DNA of 64,000 nt from Aristolochia californica (Eukaryota; Streptophyta; Magnoliopsida; Piperales; Aristolochiaceae). The stretch spans positions 28,955,208-29,019,207 of the forward strand of contig JARWKL010000009.1 in the NCBI GenBank assembly GCA_029961685.1. The letters run 5' to 3'. A program made the position numbers and the translations under genes. Below are positions 10,916-23,043 of the stretch, piece after piece (positions within the stretch are counted from its first letter, which is position 1; each line of letters starts with the position of its first letter). The notes under the pieces were generated by a model, which made no database searches, was not told the origin of the DNA, and was given only the letters and a program-made list of their open reading frames with translations.

Positions 10916-13288
10916 TGACATACAGTGGACAACTTTGAAATTCATGTCATAAATTACAAACCAAAAAAAAAAAAATACACATTAGGTGTAAGAAATTCTG
11001 ATGGGTTAGAAAGCAAACAATGTATTAGATTATATACCGCAGAACTCCTCATCAAATGGAGATGACATTCTTATGACACTCAAGAAAGTTTTAAAAAAAA
11101 AGAAAAGAACAACATATTTAGTAAAAGAATTAGAAAACAAACCATGTAGATAAGTATAATACCCCAGATGTCCCCACCACATGGAGATAACATTCTACAC
11201 ATTTGCAATAAAATTACCCAGAATAGGTAAAACTCCATTATTCAGAAGTAGATAGTGGAACAAATCCAAAGTAAGGTGTAAAGTACAGCTCTAATAGCAA
11301 GCTGCAAACAGAACAATAATCTAGCAACAAAATTTTTTATTTTCATTTAAACTAATCAAATTTACTAATTGAAGGCACTAAGAAAAGAGTTAAATATTAC
11401 ATATAATATAAAAGTCATTCTTGGCCTTTGAGAGAAAAATAAATTAAATCTAGACTTCAGTTTTCTATTTATTTCCAGAGTGCAGAAAGAAACAGCACCC
11501 TTTTGTCTTTCTGGATAATTTTTTAACTCATGATCAAGAAAAGAATGAAAGACCAAGATCACTGGAAAAATATCTGAATTCCAGCAAATTTCTATTCTTT
11601 TCTTCTACTGAGTACTCTCTAATGTCAATGATAGTTAAGAAACCCTACAACTGCTTTCACCTGAACCTAAAATCTTATCCTCGGAATGATCCACTGATAA
11701 GAAAGTAAAGAGTATTTATAGAGTAGATACAATGATAAGGAAGTCTAACAACAGGTGGGAGGTAAGGAGTTATGTACATAGAGAAGACGAATATATCATA
11801 TAATGCTATCTCAAATTCAAAATTTATAAGTTCATTCTATAGAACATGAAGTAACCAATGTTGCCAATGAGTTCTCTTTTCAATAACAATGAGCTTAACT
11901 TAAAATAGTCTCCTGTGCTACTGTCCTCCTCTCTAAAGATCCATAACCCTATGCAATGTTAGAGTTCCTACTCATTTTCTGTTTTCTAAATAAGGGACAG
12001 AGAGCAGCAGATTTCCTATTTTCCCAAGCTAGCCCACATGCGTCATAGGAATTGAGAGAAGTGGAAAACATGATGCTTGAGTCTTGTATGGAATATCATC
12101 CATTACCTTCATGATGGAAGTGGTTAACTTTTGCATTTGCATTTTTTTCACTCAAAGGTGGAAACCAGTGGAAAAAAGACTAAGTGGATCACATGCCTTA
12201 ATGCAAAAAGGCATATTTGACAAAACCAATACGTGCTTCCATCTCTCACTGCTAAACACAGTATTAGACAATTGTAATTTCATAACGGAATCATTAGATT
12301 GTCATAAACACCCAGTCTCAGGGAACTTGTATGGTAGTTTCTTATTCCCAATACTGCTTACTATAAGCAGAAGAGAACAGACAAAAATTGAATAAGAAAA
12401 TATATTCCAACAAACACACCTAGGGAGCTTGAAAACGATATACTTGAAAAATAAATTCGCTTTCAAAATAAAATTTAAAATAAAAAAAAGAAAGATCTGT
12501 GAAGATACATGATCATTTAGAATGGCATTTCTCACAGAAAAAAAAGAATATAGGAAAATATAGTCATTGTAGAAAATATGCAGAAGCCTTCTGATGATGT
12601 TTGAAAGAGCAGAACGGGAGCTGGAGTGGTCTCGCAACAAACGAAGCCAGTGTGCTCAACTTGGGAAGAACATTAGGAAATCAATGATGAGAACATTAGA
12701 TTGGTCACCAAGAGATTTTCTACACCTAGCCGCACAATTACCATAGGCGACTTAAAACAATCAAAAGAAAAAAGACTAAAAACAGCTTCAGGTTTAGGAT
12801 GCATCCTTCATCGCCATCACTTCAGCTAGAATTCCCTTCAAACAAAATCCCTGACTAATTCCCCAAAATGGCCTTCTGTCAATCTAGTTCCCTCGGCTAA
12901 TCAGTTTGTTGGATCATATTTAGTCGAAGAGTAGAATTGGATGAAGCAAACTAAAGCAGGAAGAACAAAAGAAGATCAAAGTAAACAAATAAAAACAAGA
13001 AGTTGATATCTCGAAATTTCAACAGAGAGAACCTAATTACACGTGGAAGAAACATGCAGAATGTGAAGATCACCCAAAATACTGAACAAAAAAAAAAGTG
13101 AATATTACACAAAGAAACAACAAAAGGAAAAAAGAGGAGACAGCAAGAAAAAAAAAATAAACTCGAGAAGACAAGAAGACAGGTAAATAAAAAAACTGAA
13201 TCTGAGAAATATACAGAAGAAAGAAGAATACGGAAGACTTTAAGATGATGGGAAAAACTGAAATATTAAGGTTAGCTTTAAGGTTTAC
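10916..13288. other. Intergenic, no gene recognised
   Basis: AT-rich sequence with A runs near 10963 and 11092. Open frames here are short, low-complexity and without family similarity that I can see. The minus strand at 12780-12890 has a possible short exon-like stretch containing a tiny ATG frame that stops after seven codons; it could belong to a transcript starting near 13480, but I cannot support a product. Confidence 0.5.
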
Positions 13289-13402
13289 CTCGATAAGCAA
13301 AACCCCGAGAAATATCCTTCCCTTTGCAGAATCCTCCCACTCCGGAGCTCTATTCTTGTTCAGTGTTTGCAACAGGAGTGGATGGTGAAGGAGCGATTGC
13401 AA
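13289..13402 (-). other. Possible 5' exon of an unidentified transcript
   Basis: On the minus strand a GC-balanced stretch reads LLLQTLNKNRAPEWEDSAK and then GRIFLGVLLIE up to a good donor (GAG followed by GTAAAC) at 13289/13288. It is preceded by pyrimidine-rich sequence like a plant 5' untranslated region (13403-13500). Beyond the donor the frame becomes low-complexity K/F-rich and is not coding. I find no convincing downstream coding exon, so this may be the leader exon of a non-coding or decayed gene. The name of the product is unknown. Confidence 0.2.
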
Positions 13403-14149
13403 TTGGAGACGACCGAGAGGGACAAAAAGGAAGGGGTTAGAAATAGATTAACAGAAGGGAAAGAACGGAACAAGCAAAGCGCGGACAATGGGAGAATTCT
13501 AACGATAATAAATATTTGAGATTTTTATGACTCATTTGATCAATTAATTATTTTCAATTTTGTGAAAATATATTATTAATTAATACCACGTAAAAAAATC
13601 AACTTCTGTTATTAATAAAATAATTCTTTATTTATTCATTATATTTATTTTTTAATTATTATATTATATTAGTGATTTAAGAGTGGTTATTAAGATATTG
13701 TTAAATCAATTATTTTAGTTTAATTAACCTATTTTTTATTTAATAAAATTAATGATTTTAAATTTAATGAAAATATATTATTAATTAATAATACATACAA
13801 ATACATAGTGTATTAAAGTTATGATTATTGTGGAGAATCATCTATTACGACCTAAGAGAGGTTTGAGAAAAATACATATAAGTGTGTACAATTTCTTTTG
13901 TAAACTATTTCATCTTTATAGTGGATTACTGTAGAAGACACGACGTAGTCTTACCTTGAGGCGAACATGTATAAATCTTGTTGTGTTTTTGTGCTTGTTT
14001 TTTTTCTTTCTTCCGCCTTTATTATTATTGCTCTCGCTAGTTTGAAATTATGGCATCTAATTCATAACATAAGTGATTTGTGTTTGAGTTACCTTTGAAA
14101 AGTGAGTAGTCTCTTTGTTGTTCCCTAATGTTAGACTATTTTTTTGCGA
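13403..14149. other. AT-rich intergenic stretch
   Basis: Very AT-rich (13500-13810), then unremarkable sequence. I see no gene. Part of 14000-14150 may be further, unrecognised internal sequence of the LTR element that follows. Confidence 0.5.
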
Positions 14150-14936
14150 TTGAAATTGAGCAAAGTATGTTTCATACTATGACAGTTTTGATTGGTGTAT
14201 AAATTGCCGTATGGCTAGAAGTGATTTTTCTTCTCTCACCATTATGTTATGCAATATTAGTCTCTTGTAAAGAACAAAGAGATCCTCAACTTGAAGGGGA
14301 GAAGTATAAGAAAGAAGTAACCAATAATAAAAAAACTCTATTTGTTGTGGTAATCAAGTTTTATGTTGCGAGAATAACCAAACAAGGAAGAGACAAGATG
14401 AGAACAAGATGAAGATTACAATCAAGATGTGAACAAGATGAAGATGAATCAAATCAAGACAATCAAAATTTCTTTTTCAAACACACAAGTTTCTTGAATA
14501 AGATTATTTGCAAGTAAAGTTACAAACACCAGTTTGAGGGAGAGTGTTAAAAGACACCCACGTGTGTAAGGGTAGTATGACTAATAAATAAGGAGAACTT
14601 TCATCGAGATGATATAAAATTGTAATTATGTAACATGGTATATGTCTTCTTATGTCTTTTTCCTTTTGAACCATATAACTTTAAGGATATTCTAATAATT
14701 GTAAATACCTTCACACAACTATAAATGCAACCTCAATGCATGGGGGTAGAACATTCAAACCTTTTCCTCTTGGCTTAAATTTGTCCATACTCCTCTCTCT
14801 CTCTCTCTCTCTCTCTCTTTTTGTCTTCTTTCTCTCCCTAGGTTTCTTCTCTCTTCACTCCCAAAAGCTAGAATTCCTCTTTTCTCTGCTTCCCTTGAGA
14901 TATCTTGTGTTTATGTGTTGGTCCTAGAAATGAACA
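14150..14936 (+). mobile_element. 3' part and 3' LTR of a non-autonomous LTR element
   Basis: A polypurine tract (GTTTGAGGGAGAG, 14532-14544) is followed by an LTR of about 392 bp, 14545-14936, starting TGTTAAAAGACACCC and ending CCTAGAAATGAACA. A (CT)13 microsatellite lies inside it at 14793-14818. The internal 3' region (about 14200-14540) matches the minus strand of 30879-31260 inside a second element of this family, and the LTR matches the solo LTR at 47216-47591. No protein domain is recognisable in the shared internal part. No 5' LTR was found here, so the copy is truncated. Confidence 0.75.
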
Positions 14937-16378
14937 AATTGAAAGCAACAATTAAGTTACTCTAAAAATTTCTCTGTGCAACTAGCAATTTGATCAACAA
15001 CTTTTTTTTTTATATATAAAACAAAGATCAATTGATGTTAATCGAAATAATTTTTTTTGAAAAACTAAAGGCTCAACGGATAGTGATCAAGACTCCAAAT
15101 ACTTTTGGGAAAGTATTCAAGAGAAAAATAAGGCAAGGAGGTTCTCACCTCCACCATTCCCTCTAGTTGGGAGCCCAACTAGTAGTTGCTTCCCTATCTT
15201 TGGGGGCAATGGTTTTCACCTCTCTCTATTGGGAGAAGAAGACCCAAAGAAGATGAAGAAGAGAAGACAAAATTCAGGTAAAGACTAGAATTGTTGGCAT
15301 TGAAGAATTTAAGAAGATAAATTAGGTGATCTAGTTTGAGTAGAGTGCTCTTCCCTTTTCATACAATTGTGTTTCATGAAATTATTGATTTATCTTGTAA
15401 TTGTGTTTGTAGTTGAATTCATTTTCCAAGGTCAGCCAACCCAATGCTGTTTTGTTGGCTAAAGAAGAGAGAACCTCTTCCCTTGTTGTTACTTCTCTTT
15501 GTAATGCTTGTTTGCAAGAAAAGAGCCCCATTTCAAAGCAAAATGTTCTTTATAGATGACCAATTCTATAGATAGTATTATTTAATAAGCACAAAATTAT
15601 AGCACTAATTATGTGTTTTTAAATGATGAAATTAAAATATATAAAAATTTCAAATTTTCAAAAAATAATTTTATTAATAATTCACAAAAATTAGAAGGAT
15701 GATATTTTTTTATTCTCAGATTATAACATTACTATGAAAAAAAACATAATTATAAGCGTAGTATATCATTACATATTTATAATAATTCTTTTTCTTGTTA
15801 TTATTAAAATTATTACTACTACAAAAATGACTATTATTATTAAAAATAAATTAAACACAACTTAAACTTATCAAATAAAATTAATCTTCCAATTATGAAT
15901 TTAAAATTTATTTATAAATATTTTATTAAATAATTTTTCATACATATAATTAAATTATTACATATCCTAAAATTTTATATTATTTTAATAATAATAAATT
16001 CAATTTTTTAAAATAAGAATAGCTTTTTAATATATTTTAATATACATCACTTGTTTTGACTAACTACAATTTATGTTATATCATAGTTCAATTATTTATA
16101 TTGAAATCATGATTTGTCATTTGATAATGTAAATAAGACTTCCAATAGTTATTCAAAAACTATTATATATGTATTTAGAATTTCAGGTCTCAAAAGAGTT
16201 TTTAAAAAGGTCTCAAAATTACTTGCAGAACGAAAAAATAACGTTAAGAATCTTATACATGTACTCATATTAGACTCAATATCTTACGAAATTTATGAAT
16301 CCTGACACATTATATTTAAACGAATAAATATGATTAAACCATCTCAAAAGAGGGGATTCATCTAATTACCCTTGACGT
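14937..16378. other. Intergenic, AT-rich; no gene recognised
   Basis: 15040-15560 is moderately balanced sequence without a frame that I recognise and could be an unclassified repeat. 15580-16080 is extremely AT-rich. 16080-16378 is the sequence just downstream of PAT1 and should hold its 3' untranslated region and polyadenylation signal on the minus strand. Confidence 0.5.
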
Positions 16379-19300
16379 TCATGCAACAACTACTGCTGCA
16401 TCTCCACCTTTCAGCTTCTGCATAAAAGAGGGTTCTAATATGTAGGCATAATTTTGTGGGCAATCTGATTAAACGTTTAGTTGAGTTTGATGGGATGGTT
16501 TTCTTACCTGCGAGATATCTATCCACGATTCCAGGGTCTTGATAGCTTTGCCTGATCGGTGAGTTTCACGAGCAAGAGTTACTCCTTCTGCAAGGCTACT
16601 TACACGCCCACTGACTAACAGAGCAGCAGCAGCATTTAGGATCTGATTATCAATCATGTTTTAGTATTTCAGTACACCGGCCTCACTCACTAGGCTCTTA
16701 TTTTTCTTACAAGCAAAGAACAAAGAGAAGAAAACCTCTCGGAATGGGGAAACTTACTAGCGCATCTGCAATTGGTCCTTCTTCACCAGATAGAGTGCTT
16801 CTTAGAACTTTGGCATTGAACTCTGGATCACCTCCTCTCAAGCTTTCGATAGTGCAGCGAGGGATGCCAAAGTTCACTGAGAAAAAATACATACAGTTAG
16901 CTGGAAGGTCGTTAAATAATAAACATTTTTTCTCTAGAAAGTGAGAAAATATGCACACATACATGGGTCAAAGGAGAAGTTGTTTATGCTTTCTTGGGTG
17001 ACATCAAGAACTACTCCAGGTCCTGTGTAACATGAACACGGTTTAATGAAAAAGATCCAGAACTTAACCATAGAGTAGGTAAGAGAGACCTTCCCCTCTA
17101 ATAGGTTTGTGAGTGGTTAGAGACATGGTTGTGCAATTCGAGGGGACCCAACTCGGTCCCAGTGAAATCCAGGTTGGTTTTCCTGAGTCCAGAAGCTGGA
17201 GTTGGGGCAAGCAAAAATGAACTCGCTGAAAACAAAAGGGATTCACCCCCTCCCAAATCTGGATGAGCCGGCAAGTTGTGTAACAATAGTTAAGAGGGTT
17301 ACATGGAAAACATAGAGAATGGAGACATTACCAAGGGGGCTCATTTCATCAAGACCTTCTGAATTAACCACAAAAGCTCTTTTGATGCCAAACCTCTGTA
17401 ATGCTTTAGCCATCTTCATGACCTATACAGAAAAATCATTTTAACTTACATACCACAATCAAGTGAAAAAAAAAAGGCTATATAAACCATTCACCAAGAC
17501 GCAGCCAACTTCCCCTCTGCTGTCCATCAGTCAAAAAGAATAATTCATACAATAGGTTTAAAGCAGCAGGCCATATGTTACCATCTACTCTTTCCTTGGG
17601 CATTGAATAGTATTAGTGTATTTCCTTTAGAAATACATGTTTTTTTTTAAGACAACGCTTTTTTCTGCAAAGCCCAAAGGCTAAACAGCTAAAAAAAGTA
17701 AAGGGGCAGTCCCTCATAATGAGAGATTGGTGGGAAACCCCCTCTTTAGCTAAAGAATCAGCTAAGGAGTTAGCTAATCTTAAAACATGACTCCAACATA
17801 CAACATTGAAAGGTCCATAATTTCATAAAAAAGATGATGCAGTCTCCATGGAGGGGGTTTCTTGCAGCTACACCAATTGATGACAATCTTCAAGTCCCCC
17901 ACAACATTGAGCTGACCAGAGCATGTTGAGAAAGCATTAGGGGGCTTCTTCCTGCTTGAATTTCTAGCACTTATGCAATCCAAGATAATTGCAATTGAAC
18001 ACATATAGTTTACCAGAGCCAGAAAAAGCGATTGAAGTTTTGCCTTGTTCGGACAAATAATTGATAGAGCTCAACACTTAAGCATCTCCTGGCAGCACAA
18101 TCAGAGGTCAGCAAATTCTGCTTCTGGTAGCCTTGCCAGGGAGGGTATTTTTCTCGCTTAACTTGACATCCGGCTCAGCTAGTTTTTCATTCTTAGTTTC
18201 CTTTCTGATCAGTCTTGGCTCTATATTCTTGTTTTAGTGTTTGCCAGTTTCTTTGTTAGCTTTTTCTTTGCTGGTTGTATTTTTCTTCCCCCCTCTCCAC
18301 TTTGGAGGGATCTTTTGTAATTCCTCTTGCCTTTGTTTGCAATTCCCCATTCACTCCCCCTCCCCCCCAAAAAAAAGCTAATAAATAAAAAAAGAAGTGG
18401 AGCAGGAACATATTATTAAACTAGTTCCAAGATTTCACAAAGAAAATGAAAGGACAACATAAAAATACAGTAGCTTTGGTTTGAAACCTCAGAACAATTT
18501 TGGACACTTTATCACAAAAAAGAAAGAATTTAAGCAGGCTAAAATAACAAATAACAGCAATAAAAGACATTAAAATAACAAATAAAGCATTTATGAAGAT
18601 ATACCTAACTGAAGATAAATCCATGGACTTTTTTTTTTTTTACAACTTAATTATACTTCTGATTTTAATCACTCTGTCAGATGTGCAAGGAAGCCACAAT
18701 AATTCCAGCACAAAATTGTCTGATGTACAGCCTACTTTTATCTTTTTATTTCCCCAGAACAAAATACCCTAATGCCACTCTCATTTTTACATCCCTTTTT
18801 CAGGCCAACAAAATTAAGTTCACAGATAGACAAACTCCAACAGCTGAGTACAGAGATATAAGCAAATATATAGTAGCATTGCGGCATAAAGGAGTGAGCT
18901 GAACTTACAAGATCCTCATTATAAACACCAACAACAGCGAAAGGTACTTGAGCAGGATTCAACATAGGACCCAAGATATTGAAGACTGTCTTGACTTCCA
19001 ATTTTTTTCTTACAGGGGCAACAATTTTCATTGCTGGGTGATATCTGGTAGCCATCATAAAGCCAATTCCTGCTTCTAGTACACATTGTTTGATGCTCTA
19101 ATTACAAAAAAGAAAATTATAATAGTGCAAGCAAAGAAAAATGTTAAAAGGCATAGCATTACACTGTTTGCTGTAGCTTAGCAATCTAATATATGGTAGA
19201 AATGAAGCAACACCAAACAGCAGATTAGATTTTTTGAACAAAAAAAAAAGAAAATTTTAATTTTGTAACAAAGTAGGAAAGTGAAAAAGAAAGGCCGATG

Positions 19301-20711
19301 AGTAGGTTACATTTTTGGTTTTATGATGAGATCAACATTGAGTACCAGATGCACCTAAATAGCCCATAAATGGATGCTCTACCAAATGAGAGTTTAAATG
19401 TATTTTTCAGTCAAAGGTTCATGATGGCACTAACAAATTGAAGCAACCAAACATTTCAAAAGCCAAATATTGAACTTACAACTGATTCTAGGATGCTTAG
19501 TCCAAGTATAAGACCAGAATAAGTCAATTTTACATATTACTGCCACAAGGCTGAAAAATAAGAATCCTTTGCAACCAAAAGGCAATTTTTTTCTCTTGGA
19601 ACAAAGCAAAAAGAAATCGAAAAGAAAGAAAAAGTGGATAGTTACTAAGAGAAACTTTTTATGTAAAATTGAGAAATCTTTGGTCATCTCTAGTAACCAT
19701 GTTGATCAAAAGTAGTTTCTCCTCTAGAGAAGTGGTCTTATTAATTCAAAATTAGGCCATGAAATAGATACACGCAACGTCAGATAAAAACCAAGTTGAC
19801 TTCCATTACATGAGTCCCCACAAATTACTAATCACTAATGGATGCAACATACCTCTGGATCCAAATAAAGAAACACCCCCAGTGCCTCCAATACATCAGC
19901 ACTTCCACATGCAGAAGAACTAGAACGACTACCTTGCTGTTACAATGGGAAAGTGTCACTCTTCCATTTAGAATAAATTCAGGGGTGACACCCAAACGAA
20001 TCCTAACCGTCAGTGTTAGGGCATTACCTTGAGTAGTTTTGCTCCAGATGCTGCAGCAAGAATCGAAGCCCCTGTCGATATATTAACAGTTTTAGCTCCA
20101 TCACCCCCTGTTCCAACTATGTCAACCCCATCTGTCACTCCTTCGACCTTCCTACAGCAATTGATCATTGCCCTAGCCAATCCTACAATCTGCACATCGG
20201 ACAGTCCTAATCACGTCCACCAAAACTTGTGAATTGGCGTATAAAAGTTATGCAACGCCACAAAAACGAGATCAGCACAAGGTATAATTTCTCATACATA
20301 CTTCTTCATATGTTTCACCTTTGGCTCTCAAAAGAACAAGGAAAGCACTGATGAGAGCTTCATTGCCTTCAGTCAGTAGAAAATCCAAAGAAGCTTCTGC
20401 TTCTTTTTCAGATAAATCCACTCGATCTATCAGAGTTTCAATCACCTACCAGAGAAAGACTGCATGAGTACAAAAAATGGAATATGCAAAAAGCAAATAG
20501 TCATCCACCAGCTAACCTCCTCAAATGATGCAAATAATGGCATTATACTCGCATGAAGGCTCTGTATGGTAGACACCGAAGCTGTCAAACTCCTTTGTTT
20601 GCCCTGAATAACTGGCTTAGCAAACAAACATTTTTTACCATTCAATCTTCCGTCTGTAAACCTGTAATATTTGCAAGACGAAAATGAAGCTTGCAAACCA
20701 GTAACAGCCAT
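16379..20711 (-). CDS. PAT1: Anthranilate phosphoribosyltransferase, chloroplastic
   Basis: Second step of tryptophan synthesis: transfers phosphoribosyl from PRPP to anthranilate, in the plastid stroma. Ten exons, all in phase: 20711-20517, 20445-20302, 20189-20028, 19936-19853, 19097-18909, 17422-17332, 17022-16963, 16876-16758, 16642-16508, 16417-16379 (405 aa). The first about 60 residues are Ser-rich and basic, as in a transit peptide. Seen in order: [17 protein letters not shown] (N-terminal helical domain), [14 protein letters not shown] (PRPP loop), [73 protein letters not shown]. These are the hallmarks of glycosyltransferase family 3 (TrpD). I chose ATG 20711; an in-frame GTG at 20726 is not a plant start. 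Introns 4 and 5 are the longest (755 and 1486 nt), the latter invaded by LINE tails. Known as PAT1 or TRP1 in Arabidopsis. Frame intact, so presumably functional. Confidence 0.93.
17640..18010 (-). mobile_element. LINE 3' tail in PAT1 intron, minus strand
   Basis: Minus-strand RNase H fragment of a plant [24 protein letters not shown] (near 17900-17845), then [20 protein letters not shown] (near 17780-17720), ending in an A-rich tail (T run on the plus strand) at about 17640-17648. It lies in the intron between the fifth and sixth PAT1 exons, in the same orientation as the gene. Confidence 0.8.
18011..18395 (+). mobile_element. LINE 3' tail in PAT1 intron, plus strand
   Basis: Plus-strand sequence reading [20 protein letters not shown] (near 18085-18145), the C-terminal end of a LINE RNase H domain, then a pyrimidine-rich 3' untranslated part and an A-rich tail at about 18368-18395. 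It abuts the minus-strand tail to its left head to head. Confidence 0.65.
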
Positions 20712-22970
20712 GACCTCTTTCTCCACCTTCGAATCGTGATTCCCTTCAGGGATCGAAAAGTGAACAAACTATCTCCAGATCTTTCCAGCTACAATGGGTC
20801 CGACTTGAGGAGAAACAAACTTCAAATTGTTGGGTTAACAATACTTTCTACTCTTCCTCTATCGAATAACCAAAACCCCATCCAGACAAACAAATATAGT
20901 GAAGCTTCAAAAGCAAACCTTAACCGAAACCATTGCTGTAATCCACAACATAATGCGCTTAATCAGATCGCACACAGTTCATTGATGACAAAGCAAAAAC
21001 CGAGATGTCAACGAGATTTCTAGCACAAAAGTACGAAAAACCTGCTATAAAATTACTGTCAGAAAGCTTCTTTTCAGCCGTTTCCGAAAGCTTTATCTTT
21101 CCTTGAGAAGACCATCACTACAAAAATCTCATGAGTTCCATTATGAGCCCTTTTAACTCAAGACATAAATACCACATACAATAAGTGACATTACAACAAT
21201 GCTCTTTAAACTCTGATAGAACCCTTAAAATTATATATTTATCTTAAATATAAAATATTCATTAACCACTTGTTTTAGAGCGGAGATTTATTTTCAAATC
21301 TTCTGTTGATAGTTTGGCCCTCACTTTTAATTTAACTTGTTTCGTCGTAGCCGATATGTCGATTGACCCATTCGCTGTAGGCTGTGGCTCTTGGGTCGGT
21401 AGAAAATGCGGGTTGGGCTTAAGGAGCCCATTGAAGCGAACTACTGAGAGGCTTTCTCCCGTACGTTCCACTCCGTTTGATCTCACGGAGAGGTTCTCCA
21501 CTCTCCTTTGTCTACTCTCCCGCGGCGGCTCTTCACGATACTCTTCCCTTCCTTGCCATTGACCTTCACACCTTCTCTACATGAATATTGCCTTTCTTCG
21601 CGGCCATAGTTGTGTTCTGTAATTGTAGGTAAAATCTCCCTTCGAGTCTCACAAGTGTAATTTGTTAGGCCTTGCTGTTTTGATGTTTTGAACTTCTTTT
21701 AACTGGAAGAATTGGATTGCCTTCCTTTGGAATATTCGACTGTGAAAAACGGGATGCATGATTTAATGCTCCCATTTGGTATATGGGTTTGGCATTACTG
21801 TTCCATTTGATATTCAGTGATGCTGAAGATGCTGGTTAGCTTGTTTCCGTTATCGTGCTTTGTTTTGTTAAACAGTGCTACTGACACAAAGTAAAAGTTT
21901 TACTACTTAGCAGTCTTGGTGGTTGTAACTAATAAAGTAGTTGGATATCTTTATGATTATTAACCGCAGTCTTGGTGGTTGTCACTAATAAAGTGGGTGG
22001 ATGTCTTTATGATTATTAACCGTTTGCTGAAATGCCTCAAAGATATGTCCTCCATTGTTCATGGAATCCATGTACTTCAACCGAGGTGGAAATCATAGTA
22101 ATTTTTCTTTATCATTGCTTTACTCCTGTTAGACTGTTGTCAAATAGGAGTTCAAATATCTCTGTATAAATGGTTGATATTTTCCTCTTTGATGAAGAAA
22201 AAATTAACATGATAGTTAGAAACTCTTGCCCCTTTAGTTTTCCAATATCAAAGATTTTTTTTTGAATATTAGACATGTAAATAATTGTCTAGAACAAGAA
22301 AATAAACCAGAATTTATCATAAAGTAAACCTTACATGAAGTCTTCATTCATAATTGTTTTTGTTGGCGCCAAAATGAGGTAACAATCTGCTCTTTTACAC
22401 CTTGACTATAAGAAAAGCCTCTGCAGACTGCTGTATAAAATTGTCACTGGATTGTGTATGAAAACTGTTCCTTATTGCTACCAAAAAGAGAGGATATCCA
22501 ATTTCTTGTGCTCACCTCAATTGTTTTACCTGTTTGTTCTATGTGCATTTCAGTACGAAAAGGATTCTTCCAACAGGCTGAGGATTTTCAATCTGCATTC
22601 TTTGCCATCAGAAACTTGCAGAAGTTGTAGAATTGTTCATGGCCATATTTTCTGTAGGTCTGATCCAATGAAAGATAATGTATCATTGATCTAAGCAGGA
22701 ATTAAATTTCCACTTTCATCATGCACTGGAGCTATGGCAGCATGACTGTTATAAGTGAGAGTATCCATGCAATCCATTGCTTTCAAATGAGAGGATTCTG
22801 AGTATTCTGTATAGTGTAGTGATCATGATCCTTAGTTTACCTGCTACACTAAGGAATGCCATCGGGTTCATGTTCTGCAGAATTCATATCTCATTTTCTA
22901 GTTAAATCAATTGTTTGATAAAAAACTGTTGTGCCTATTGTCTTTATATATTTGTTTGTTTATTTTTCAG
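20712..22970. other. Divergent promoter region and 5' leader introns
   Basis: PAT1 (minus) and the Tim17-like gene (plus) point away from each other. The PAT1 start must lie just right of 20711. A GC-richer block at 21310-21600, with a donor-like GTAGGTAAAATC near 21626, is a plausible first untranslated exon of the Tim17-like gene, and TTTTTCAG at 22963-22970 is a good acceptor for its coding exon. A duplicated phrase (GCAGTCTTGGTGGTTGT) occurs at about 21910 and 21967. The open frame at 21314-21562 shows no family similarity. Confidence 0.45.
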
Positions 22971-23043
22971 ATTCCGTAGTTGATTGATACATATTGACTT
23001 GAAGCTTTTTAATACTGACATTGAGAAGCCACTGCTTTGCTAA

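Noticed and set aside
13070..13288. Extension of the 13289-13402 exon as a 110-residue protein
   Set aside because: Beyond the donor the frame is a run of Phe/Leu/Ser from AT-rich sequence.
17640..18395. Twin-primed single LINE with 5' inversion
   Set aside because: Both arms contain the same RNase H end with separate A-rich tails, so two insertions fit better than one inverted element.
20709..20726. PAT1 start at the in-frame GTG (20726)
   Set aside because: GTG is not a usual start in plant nuclear genes; an ATG follows five codons later at 20711.
21314..21562. Coding exon of the Tim17-like gene
   Set aside because: No family similarity, not joinable in frame to the exon at 23044 with clear splice sites; more likely untranslated leader.
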